Of a DNA stretch of 14,042 nt, positions 8,088 to 14,042 are shown in pieces; positions within the stretch are counted from its first letter, which is position 1; every line of letters begins with the position of its first letter. Source of the stretch: an uncultured Eisenbergiella sp. GTDB lineage: Bacteria > Bacillota > Clostridia > Lachnospirales > Lachnospiraceae. Under the pieces are notes generated by a model, which was not told where the DNA came from, ran no database searches, and was given only the letters and a program-made list of their open reading frames with translations. The stretch is from contig CARDPF010000049.1 in the NCBI GenBank assembly GCA_948960675.1, forward strand, positions 1 through 14,042. The letters run 5' to 3'. The translations under genes and the position numbers were made by a program.

Positions 8088-8090
8088 GGG
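8086..8090 (+). promoter_or_regulatory. Ribosome binding site of mutL (start ambiguity GTG/ATG)
   Basis: GAGGG overlaps the mutS stop codon. It lies 7 bases before an in-frame GTG (8098) and 10 bases before the adjacent ATG (8101). Spacing favours the GTG slightly; family alignment (B. subtilis MutL also begins MAK) favours the ATG. The choice adds or removes a single Met. The overlap with the mutS stop suggests translational coupling. Confidence 0.45.
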
Positions 8091-8100
8091 TTAAAATGTG

Positions 8101-10107
8101 ATGGCTAAGATTACGGTGTTGGATGATCGGACAATCGACCATATAGCCGCCGGGGAAGTGGTGGAGAGGCCTGCCAGTGTGGTCAAGGAACTGGTGGAGA
8201 ATGCCTGCGACGCGGGCGCGACGGCAATTACGGTGGAAATCAAGGAAGGCGGCATTTCGTTTATCCGGGTGACGGACAACGGCATTGGCATTGAGAAGGG
8301 GCAGGTACAAAACGCTTTTTTGCGCCATGCCACCAGCAAGATCAGAACCGTGGAGGATCTTTCCCGTATACAGAGTATGGGGTTTCGCGGGGAGGCGCTT
8401 TCCTCCATCGCGGCCGTGGGCATGGTGGAGTTGATCACAAAGACGAAGGAAGCGCTGACCGGGGTGCGTTACCGCATTGAGGGGGAGCGGGAACGGGAAT
8501 TTTCCGAGGTCGGCGCGCCTGTGGGAACGACCGCCATTGTCCGCGACCTGTTTTTCCATACCCCGGCGCGGCGCAAATTTTTGAAAACAGCGGCCACGGA
8601 AGGCGGATATGTGGCAGATTTGATGGAGCATATGGCGATGGCGCGTCCGGATATTTCCTTCCAGTTTGTGATGAACCAAAAGGACCGGTTTTCCACTTCC
8701 GGCAGCGGGGATTTAAAAGAGGTCATATACCGGATTTACGGGCGGGAGATTGCAAAGGAAGTGTTTGCGTTTTCCGCACGGGAAGACGGCATCCGGTTGG
8801 AGGGGCTTTTGGGCACGCCGCAGCTGGTGCGGCCCAACCGGAACTTTGAGTTTTTTTTCGTCAACCGCCGTTATATCAAAAGCAGGGTGCTTTCCAAGGG
8901 GCTGGAGGGCGGTTATGACAAGCGGCTGATGCAGCACAAATTTCCCATGGCCTGTCTGCATATGACGCTGGATTGCGGGGAGGTGGACGTCAACGTCCAT
9001 CCATCCAAAATGGAAGTCCGTTTTTCCGATAACCAGAAAATATTTGATATGCTGGAACAAAACGTGGCCCGGGCGCTAAGGGAGAGGGAGATGATTCCTG
9101 CCGTGACCTTTTCTGTGCCAAAAGAGGAAAATGGGGCGCAAAAAGAAAAGGAGGAAGCCAAGGCGCTGGCAGCACAGCTTTTATCCATGCCGCGCCCAAC
9201 CGCAGGGGAGAGGGAGGGCGCCAGCAAGGACGTTTCGGCGCGCCGGATCCTGCATGCGGACGGTGAAGTGCCAAAGAAAGCGTTGCCCCACAGCGCATAT
9301 CCGGATACGCAACCAAAATTGCAGTCCGGGATACCGCAGAAACTACAGGAGGCTGCAGCCGGGGAAAAGGGGCAAAAGGCCGACAGCCGCATGCCCCAGC
9401 CCTTCGAGAAAAGGGGACTGGAGGCAGCGGTGCGGGAAAGGCAGCTGGAGTACCAGGCGGAGGAAGCAAAGATTGCCCAGGGCACACAGCTGGATCTGTT
9501 CGGGGAAAAAATCCTGTCCCAAAAGGCGGTGCAGCAATACGAACTGATCGGACAGGTTTTCGGGACGTATTGGATTGCCGTATACCAGGATAAGCTGATT
9601 TTGATTGACCAGCATGCGGCCCACGAGAAGGTGAAATACGAGACCATTCTCAAAAAAGTCCGGGAGGGCGGAAACGAAAGCCAGAACCTGATGCCGCCCC
9701 AGGTAGTGACCCTTTCCCCAAAGGAGGCCCGGCTGCTTTTGGAGTACCGGCAGTATTTTGCCCAATTGGGATTTGAGATCGAGGAGTTTGGGGGAAATTC
9801 TTTTTCCCTGCGCAGTGTGCCCTGTGACTTGTACGGCAATTTCGGGGCGGATTTGCTGCAGGAAATATTGGAGGAACTGGCAGGATGGCAAAAGCCAAAA
9901 ACACCGGCCGCGGTCACGGAGCGGATTGCCACAATGGCATGTAAGTCTGCGGTGAAAGGAAACCACCGGATGAGCAGGGAGGAGATGGCGGCGCTTTTAG
10001 ACCAGCTTCTTTCGCTGGACAATCCGTACCAGTGTCCCCACGGGAGGCCGACCATGATTACCATGACCAGGCAGGAACTGGAGAAAAGGTTTAAGAGAAT
10101 CGTTTAA
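8101..10107 (+). CDS. mutL: DNA mismatch repair endonuclease MutL
   Basis: 668 residues from the ATG at 8101 (one more if the GTG at 8098 is used). MutL links mismatch-bound MutS to strand removal. The N-terminal GHKL ATPase is intact: IAAGEVVERP (15-24), E33 and N34 in ELVENACDAGA, DNGIGI (59-64), GFRGEAL (94-100). A low-complexity, Lys/Glu/Gln/Ala-rich linker spans about 340-475. The C-terminal domain carries the latent endonuclease motif DQHAAHEKVKYE (503-514), ACKSAVK (613-619) and CPHGRPT (645-651), the metal-binding set found in MutL of bacteria without MutH, so it should nick DNA itself. QLDLF (463-467), just before the C-terminal domain, is a near-ideal beta-clamp-binding pentapeptide. 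mutS ends 13 bases upstream and miaA begins about 20 bases downstream. Confidence 0.98.
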   Translation: MAKITVLDDRTIDHIAAGEVVERPASVVKELVENACDAGATAITVEIKEGGISFIRVTDNGIGIEKGQVQNAFLRHATSKIRTVEDLSRIQSMGFRGEALSSIAAVGMVELITKTKEALTGVRYRIEGEREREFSEVGAPVGTTAIVRDLFFHTPARRKFLKTAATEGGYVADLMEHMAMARPDISFQFVMNQKDRFSTSGSGDLKEVIYRIYGREIAKEVFAFSAREDGIRLEGLLGTPQLVRPNRNFEFFFVNRRYIKSRVLSKGLEGGYDKRLMQHKFPMACLHMTLDCGEVDVNVHPSKMEVRFSDNQKIFDMLEQNVARALREREMIPAVTFSVPKEENGAQKEKEEAKALAAQLLSMPRPTAGEREGASKDVSARRILHADGEVPKKALPHSAYPDTQPKLQSGIPQKLQEAAAGEKGQKADSRMPQPFEKRGLEAAVRERQLEYQAEEAKIAQGTQLDLFGEKILSQKAVQQYELIGQVFGTYWIAVYQDKLILIDQHAAHEKVKYETILKKVREGGNESQNLMPPQVVTLSPKEARLLLEYRQYFAQLGFEIEEFGGNSFSLRSVPCDLYGNFGADLLQEILEELAGWQKPKTPAAVTERIATMACKSAVKGNHRMSREEMAALLDQLLSLDNPYQCPHGRPTMITMTRQELEKRFKRIV

Positions 10108-10130
10108 GCGGGGGATATGAGGGAATGGAG

Positions 10131-11093
10131 ATGGGGCAAAAGCCGCCTTTGATTATACTTACGGGCCCGACCGGCGTCGGGAAGACTGCGTTGTCCATAA
10201 AGCTTGCAAAAAAGGTAGGAGGAGAGATCATCTCTGCGGATTCCATGCAGGTTTACCGCCATATGGACATCGGATCCGCAAAGATTAGGACACAGGAGAT
10301 GGACGGCGTTTTTCATCACCTGATTGATGTGCTGGAGCCGGAGGACGAATGCAATGTGGTATGGTTTCAAAAGCATGCGAAAGAGGCCATAGCCGGTATT
10401 ACGGACAGGGGAAAGCTGCCTGTTTTGGTGGGAGGGACGGGATTTTACATCCAGTCCGTGCTTTACGACATAGACTTTACCGACACCGATGCAGACAGCG
10501 GCCTCCGGCAGCAGCTGGAACTTCTTGCAAGGCAGCAAGGGCCTAAAGCGCTCCACGAAATGCTGCGGCAAAAGGATCCGGGGGCGGCAGCCCGGATTCA
10601 TGCAAACAATGTCAAGCGGGTGATACGGGCGCTGGAGTTTTGTACCCAAACCGGGCAGCGGATTTCGGAACATAACGAGAAAGAACGGCAGAAGGAGGCG
10701 GCATACCGCTTTTTGTATTTTGTGCTGACAGACGGGAGGGAACAAATTTACCAAAAAATTGACCAAAGAGTGGACGCCATGCTGGCAGAAGGGCTTGTGG
10801 AAGAGGTGGAGACGCTGCGTAAGAGGGGACTGCACAAAGGGATGGTTTCCATGCAGGGACTTGGCTACAAGGAAATTTTGGCTTACCTGGAAGGGGAATA
10901 CGATCTGGAGAGGGCCGTATATCTGATCAAGCGGGATACCAGACATTTTGCCAAGCGGCAGCTTACATGGTTTAAGCGTGAAAAAAACGTGATTTGGGTT
11001 GACAAAAGGGATTTTTTGGATGAAAATAACATATTACAATTTTTAGTGGAAAAGGCAGGAAAACTACGGGATGAAAGCGACGCAAAAAAATGA
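10131..11093 (+). CDS. miaA: tRNA dimethylallyltransferase MiaA
   Basis: 320 residues from the ATG at 10131. MiaA transfers the dimethylallyl group from dimethylallyl diphosphate to N6 of A37 in tRNAs that read codons starting with U, aiding frame maintenance. Seen (numbering from 10131): P-loop GPTGVGKT (12-19); SADSMQVY, with the catalytic D37 and Q40; the GGTGFY loop; the RVIRALE helix; and near the C-terminus TRHFAKRQLTWF, a family hallmark. Two in-frame ATGs are close together, at 10125 and 10131; GAGGG (10119-10123) is 7 bases from the second but only 1 from the first, so I prefer 10131. The gene sits in the conserved mutS-mutL-miaA order. Its last 23 bases overlap the start of the next gene, which suggests translational coupling. 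No defect seen. Confidence 0.97.
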   Translation: MGQKPPLIILTGPTGVGKTALSIKLAKKVGGEIISADSMQVYRHMDIGSAKIRTQEMDGVFHHLIDVLEPEDECNVVWFQKHAKEAIAGITDRGKLPVLVGGTGFYIQSVLYDIDFTDTDADSGLRQQLELLARQQGPKALHEMLRQKDPGAAARIHANNVKRVIRALEFCTQTGQRISEHNEKERQKEAAYRFLYFVLTDGREQIYQKIDQRVDAMLAEGLVEEVETLRKRGLHKGMVSMQGLGYKEILAYLEGEYDLERAVYLIKRDTRHFAKRQLTWFKREKNVIWVDKRDFLDENNILQFLVEKAGKLRDESDAKK

Positions 11094-12384
11094 CGTTCTG
11101 GCGGCGCAGTATGGCGCCATGGGAATCTCCAGGGAAGTGTACGAATATGGGGAAAGGACGCTGGATGCGCTTACTGGGCGTTTTTTAGGGATCGACGAGA
11201 GGGCGGAATATAACCAGCTTAAGGTAGTCAAGGCCATGCAGGACTGTAAGGTCAGCGAGGCCTGCCTGATGGGTACGACAGGATATGGCTATAACGACCT
11301 TGGGCGGGAGACTTTGGAGAAGGTGTATGCCGCCGTTTTTCGCGCGCAGGACGCGCTGGTGCGCCCGCAGATTACCTGCGGCACCCATGCGCTGGCCCTG
11401 GCGCTGATGGGCAATCTGCGTCCGGGGGACGAACTGCTCTCCCCGGTGGGCAAGCCCTATGACACATTGGAGGAGGTGATCGGCATCCGCAAGTCGAAGG
11501 GCTCCTTGGCGGAATACGGGATCACCTACCGGCAGGTGGATTTAAAGCCGGACGGGGGATTTGACTGGGAAGCAATCCGGGCCGCCATCCATCCAAAGAC
11601 CCGGCTGGCCACCATCCAGCGTTCCAAAGGCTACCAGACCAGGCCTACCCTTTCCGTTTCGCAGATCGGGGAACTGGTCGCCTTTATCAAATCCGTGAAA
11701 CCGGATGTGATCTGCATGGTGGACAACTGCTATGGGGAATTTGTGGAGACAATGGAACCTGTGGAGGCAGGTGCGGATTTGTGCGTGGGCTCCCTCATCA
11801 AAAATCCCGGCGGTGGCCTTGCGCCCATTGGCGGATATATCGCAGGGAAAAAGGAGTGTGTGGAGAATGCGGCTTACCGGCTGACCTCCCCGGGCCTTGG
11901 CAAGGAAGTGGGAGCTTCCTTACATGCGCTGCCTGCCTTTTACCAGGGACTCTTTTTGGCCCCGACGGTGGTGGCCGGTGCGCTAAAAGGCGCGATATTT
12001 GCGGCAAACCTCTACGAAAAGCTGGGTTTTTTTGTGATTCCAAACGGACAGGAGGAGCGCCATGACATTATACAGGCGGTTTCGTTTGCGGATCCCAAAG
12101 GACTCATTGCTTTTTGTGAGGGAATCCAGTATGCGGCGCCGGTGGACAGCTTTGTGACGCCAGAGCCGTGGGACATGCCCGGTTACGACAGTCAGGTCAT
12201 CATGGCGGCGGGCGCGTTCGTTTCCGGTTCTTCCATCGAACTTTCCGCAGACGGGCCCTTAAAGCCGCCTTATGCGGCATACTTTCAGGGGGGACTGACC
12301 TGGCAGCACGCAAAATTCGGCATTTTAAAGTCGCTGCAGCGGTGTGTGGAAGCAGGTGTGGTGTCTAAAGGGCAGCTGCTTTGA
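11071..12384 (+). CDS. PLP-dependent methionine gamma-lyase-like ('aluminium resistance', YnbB) protein
   Basis: 437 residues, a fold-type I PLP enzyme of the Met_gamma_lyase/YnbB family, often labelled aluminium resistance protein. Seen: GTTGYGYND (about 69-77); the cofactor-phosphate loop CGTHALAL (about 108-115); D218 in MVDNCYGEF, expected to contact the pyridine nitrogen; and K244 in GSLIKNPGGG, expected to form the Schiff base. The C-terminal QGGLTW segment is also typical. The family resembles cystathionine/methionine lyases, but the physiological reaction is poorly known, and the aluminium name comes from old phenotypic annotation. The ATG overlaps the 3' end of miaA by 23 bases in a different frame; the best upstream Shine-Dalgarno-like match is the weak AGGA around 11057-11060, so translation may be coupled to miaA. 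In B. subtilis the homologue ynbB lies a little downstream of miaA, with hfq and hflX between; here those genes are absent from the junction. Confidence 0.92.
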   Translation: MKATQKNDVLAAQYGAMGISREVYEYGERTLDALTGRFLGIDERAEYNQLKVVKAMQDCKVSEACLMGTTGYGYNDLGRETLEKVYAAVFRAQDALVRPQITCGTHALALALMGNLRPGDELLSPVGKPYDTLEEVIGIRKSKGSLAEYGITYRQVDLKPDGGFDWEAIRAAIHPKTRLATIQRSKGYQTRPTLSVSQIGELVAFIKSVKPDVICMVDNCYGEFVETMEPVEAGADLCVGSLIKNPGGGLAPIGGYIAGKKECVENAAYRLTSPGLGKEVGASLHALPAFYQGLFLAPTVVAGALKGAIFAANLYEKLGFFVIPNGQEERHDIIQAVSFADPKGLIAFCEGIQYAAPVDSFVTPEPWDMPGYDSQVIMAAGAFVSGSSIELSADGPLKPPYAAYFQGGLTWQHAKFGILKSLQRCVEAGVVSKGQLL

Positions 12385-12474
12385 ATTTTTTGCCGGGAAA
12401 CGTCGAAGGGCGGCCTGTTTTTGTCGGACGGTGCGAAAAAATTAAGCTTTTGTTTCTATACAGCGATCATGAAA

Positions 12475-12483
12475 TGTGATAAT
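12475..12483 (+). promoter_or_regulatory. Candidate extended -10 element upstream of the DUF4321 gene
   Basis: TGTGATAAT gives an extended -10 box (TGn plus GATAAT at 12478-12483); the overlapping TAATAT at 12480-12485 is an alternative. No good -35 box is seen at 16-18 bases upstream (TTGTTT at 12450-12455 is 22 bases away). It lies about 35 bases before the DUF4321 start in the 135-base gap after the PLP gene, so it likely drives DUF4321-radC-mreB. The rest of the gap (12385-12474) shows no clear gene, and no convincing terminator: only a weak GCCG/CGGC pairing before TGTTTTT near 12405-12424. Confidence 0.45.
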
Positions 12484-12519
12484 ATGATAGAAGTTCATAA
12501 AAGACAAAGGAAATAGGGT

Positions 12520-12768
12520 ATGAGAAAAGTAATCGGGAAGAATGGCTGGACATGCCTGATTTTGGTTTTGGCAGGCATTGTTTTGGGCGGATTTTTGGGG
12601 AGCATGGCCCCGGATTCCTTTTTGAATTTCGGACAGACCTTTGGTCTGAGCAGTCCGATGATTTTGGATCTGGGGATCATCAGCATCACGTTTGCGTTCA
12701 CCATCCGCATTACCATTGCCAGCATTCTGGGTATATTGGTCGCCCTGTTTATTTACCGGGTGATTTAA
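12520..12768 (+). CDS. Small two-helix membrane protein, DUF4321 family
   Basis: 82 residues. A short basic N-terminus (MRKVIGKNGW) is followed by a Gly-rich membrane helix at about 11-30 (LVLAGIVLGGFLGSMA), a loop with PDSFLNFGQTFGLSSP, a conserved-looking LDLGIISITFAF stretch (49-60), and a second helix at about 64-81 ending in IYRVI. This layout matches the DUF4321 family, small clostridial proteins of unknown function often found beside maf, radC and mre genes; I recognise it by pattern only. AAAGGA precedes the ATG by 8 bases. radC starts 50 bases after the stop with its own strong ribosome binding site. A role in envelope growth or division is guilt by association only. Confidence 0.8.
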   Translation: MRKVIGKNGWTCLILVLAGIVLGGFLGSMAPDSFLNFGQTFGLSSPMILDLGIISITFAFTIRITIASILGILVALFIYRVI

Positions 12769-12818
12769 AAAAGGGAGCAGATGCCGCCGTTTTTGGGGAG
12801 AAAAGAACGGAGGAATCT

Positions 12819-13535
12819 ATGGAAAAAGAAGGTTGTAATGCCCTTCCCTATGAAAAATTTATGCAAAAAGGGGCAGAATCATTAACGGATGCGGAACTTT
12901 TGGCCATCCTTTTGCGGACGGGCCCGGCGCCGGGCAAGGATGCCCCGGCAGCATATAGGGAGTGTCCGGCCCTTGGGCTGGCACAGGAGGTGCTGGCGCT
13001 TCCGGTGGGGGCAAGGAAGGGGCTTTCGGGATTGGGGCAGCTGTCCATTGCACAGTTAAAGCAGGTGAAGGGAATCGGCCAGGTCAAGGCCGTCCGGCTC
13101 CTGTGTGTGACGGAACTTGCAAAGCGGATATCGCTGGGACTGCGGGAGTCGCTTGTGGCATTTCCGGATCCGGCATCGGTAGCGCGCTACTGTGGCCCTT
13201 TATTTGCAGGGGCGGCGGAAGGGGTAGAGCAGGTGCTTTTGCTTTTGCTGGACGGAAAAGGGGGGCTTTTGCATGAGCGCATCCTTTCGGTGGGAACCGT
13301 CAACAGTGCGCCGGTATCCCCAAGGGAAATTTTTTTACAGGCGTTAAAATACCAGGCCGTATATTTTATATTGCTGCACAATCACCCCAGCGGCGATGTG
13401 CAGCCAAGCAGGGAGGACGCCGAACTTACCAAAAGACTGGCTGATCTGGGGGAAATGATGCAGCTTTTGCCGTTGGATCACATTATCGTAAGCGGACGGG
13501 AGTATTTCAGCTTCAAGGAGGCCGGGCTTTTATAA
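12819..13535 (+). CDS. radC: RadC family JAB/MPN-domain protein
   Basis: 238 residues from the ATG at 12819, which follows CGGAGGA by 5 bases; the typical length is about 225. Seen: the N-terminal RadC helical region with SLTDAELLAILLRTG (21-35); a helix-hairpin-helix element KGIGQVKAVRL (84-94); and the JAB/MPN metalloprotease-like domain with E137, the HNHPSGD loop (187-193) and S197/D200, i.e. the full Glu, His-x-His, Ser, Asp metal set. The ending LDHIIVSGREYFSF is characteristic. Between 36 and 52 there is a Pro/Ala-rich stretch (GPAPGKDAPAAY) where other members are shorter, and the usual HPRE is SPRE (167-170). Despite its name the family has no proven role in DNA repair. The frame is open upstream to about 12552, but that part overlaps DUF4321 and has no ribosome binding site. 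The mreB-type gene follows after 15 bases. Confidence 0.95.
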   Translation: MEKEGCNALPYEKFMQKGAESLTDAELLAILLRTGPAPGKDAPAAYRECPALGLAQEVLALPVGARKGLSGLGQLSIAQLKQVKGIGQVKAVRLLCVTELAKRISLGLRESLVAFPDPASVARYCGPLFAGAAEGVEQVLLLLLDGKGGLLHERILSVGTVNSAPVSPREIFLQALKYQAVYFILLHNHPSGDVQPSREDAELTKRLADLGEMMQLLPLDHIIVSGREYFSFKEAGLL

Positions 13536-13550
13536 AGGAAGGAGAAAGGA

Positions 13551-14042
13551 ATGGTACAGGGCAACGCGTTTGGGATTGATTTGGGGACGAGTAATATTAA
13601 GATATACAGCATGGCGGATGATTCGGTCATGATCGAGAAGAATATGATCGCAATTGCAAACAAAAAAACGGTTTTTGCATACGGCAATTCCGCCTATGAG
13701 ATGTATGAGAAGGCGCCGTCCAATATCCAGATCAGTAATCCTTTGTGCAACGGTGTCATCGCCGACATCAAGAACATGGAAGAATTGGTGAAATTTTTTG
13801 TCAATGACATTTCCAAGGGAAATATCAAACCTGCTGATTACTATATCGCGGTACCAACCGATATCACGGAGGTGGAGAAGAGGGCTTTTTATGATCTGAT
13901 CAAGGAGGCCAATGTGAAGGCCAAAAAGATCATGGTGGTGGAAAAAGCGGTGGCAGATGGCCTGGGGATGGAGATCGACGTCAAAAATTCCCAGGGCGTT
14001 TTGGTGGTGAACATTGGCTACGATACCACGGAGGTTTCCATA
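13551..14042 (+). CDS. mreB: MreB-type cell-shape actin homologue, N-terminal part (3' end outside window)
   Basis: 164 codons are visible and the frame is still open at the window edge; full-length MreB is about 330-345 residues. MreB polymerises under the membrane and directs sidewall peptidoglycan synthesis. Seen: the first phosphate loop GIDLGTSN (8-15); NGVIADIKNMEELVKFF, matching MreB's GVIADF segment; the hallmark TEVEKRAFYDL; and a second phosphate loop VVNIGYDTTEVS (152-163). In standard MreB that loop reads D-I-G-G-G-T-T-E; here the Asp is Asn (N154) and the two middle glycines are Tyr-Asp. Lachnospiraceae MreB-like proteins generally have an Asp in place of the third Gly, so part of this is a lineage feature, but the Asn is unexpected. 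The EEP after the hallmark is also changed (VEKAVADG). The ribosome binding site AAGGAAGGAG is strong, and it follows radC as in many clostridia. It may be a paralogue rather than the main MreB. Confidence 0.88.
   Translation, partial: MVQGNAFGIDLGTSNIKIYSMADDSVMIEKNMIAIANKKTVFAYGNSAYEMYEKAPSNIQISNPLCNGVIADIKNMEELVKFFVNDISKGNIKPADYYIAVPTDITEVEKRAFYDLIKEANVKAKKIMVVEKAVADGLGMEIDVKNSQGVLVVNIGYDTTEVSI

Noticed and set aside
8913..10064. 383-codon open frame on the - strand opposite mutL
   Set aside because: Ser/Trp/Cys-rich low-complexity translation, fully antisense to a well-conserved gene, with no family resemblance.
12385..12440. Possible terminator after the PLP gene
   Set aside because: The only pairing is a 4 bp GCCG/CGGC stem with a long loop before TGTTTTT; not convincing.
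12552..12818. 89-codon upstream extension of the radC frame
   Set aside because: It overlaps the DUF4321 gene in another frame, has no ribosome binding site, and the residues do not resemble RadC; the ATG at 12819 has a strong site.
1..14042. tRNA, rRNA, CRISPR arrays, insertion sequences, prophage or defence genes
   Set aside because: None seen by eye: no regularly spaced repeats, no transposase-like protein, no cloverleaf-like sequence, and nearly all bases are accounted for by housekeeping or sugar genes.

Overview
The window looks like a stretch of core chromosome from a Gram-positive clostridium, most likely family Lachnospiraceae. This rests on gene order (mutS-mutL-miaA, then a DUF4321 gene, radC and an mreB-type gene), strong purine-rich ribosome binding sites, roughly 50-55% GC by eye, and a Lachnospiraceae-like variant of MreB. 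Every gene I accept lies on the + strand. The two outermost genes are cut by the window edges.

Region 1 (about 1-5272) is a tight four-gene run with 17-19 base gaps: the C-terminal part of a MATE transporter, a ROK-family sugar kinase, a double-SIS sugar-phosphate isomerase/deaminase related to the isomerase half of GlmS, and a large family 9 glycoside hydrolase with no signal peptide. The last three make a coherent cytoplasmic route: an imported oligosaccharide is cleaved, the released (amino)sugar is phosphorylated, and the sugar phosphate is isomerised or deaminated toward fructose-6-phosphate. The substrate cannot be read from the sequence; a glucosamine-containing one is my leading guess.

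Region 2 (5273-5435) is a 163-base gap with a candidate extended -10 element and a strong 13-14 bp hairpin. It separates region 1 from a repair and tRNA-modification run: mutS, mutL (endonuclease-type, as expected in a methyl-independent system), miaA, and a PLP-dependent gene of the methionine gamma-lyase/'aluminium resistance' (YnbB) family that overlaps the end of miaA by 23 bases. MutS and MutL each carry a good match to the sliding-clamp-binding pentapeptide.

Region 3 (12385-14042) begins with a 135-base gap holding a candidate promoter, followed by a small two-helix membrane protein (DUF4321), radC, and the start of an MreB-type actin homologue whose second phosphate-binding loop is unusual. 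No tRNA, rRNA, CRISPR array, insertion sequence or prophage gene was seen. The most interesting items are the sugar cassette, with its zinc-motif-less ROK kinase and cytoplasmic GH9, and the altered MreB loop.
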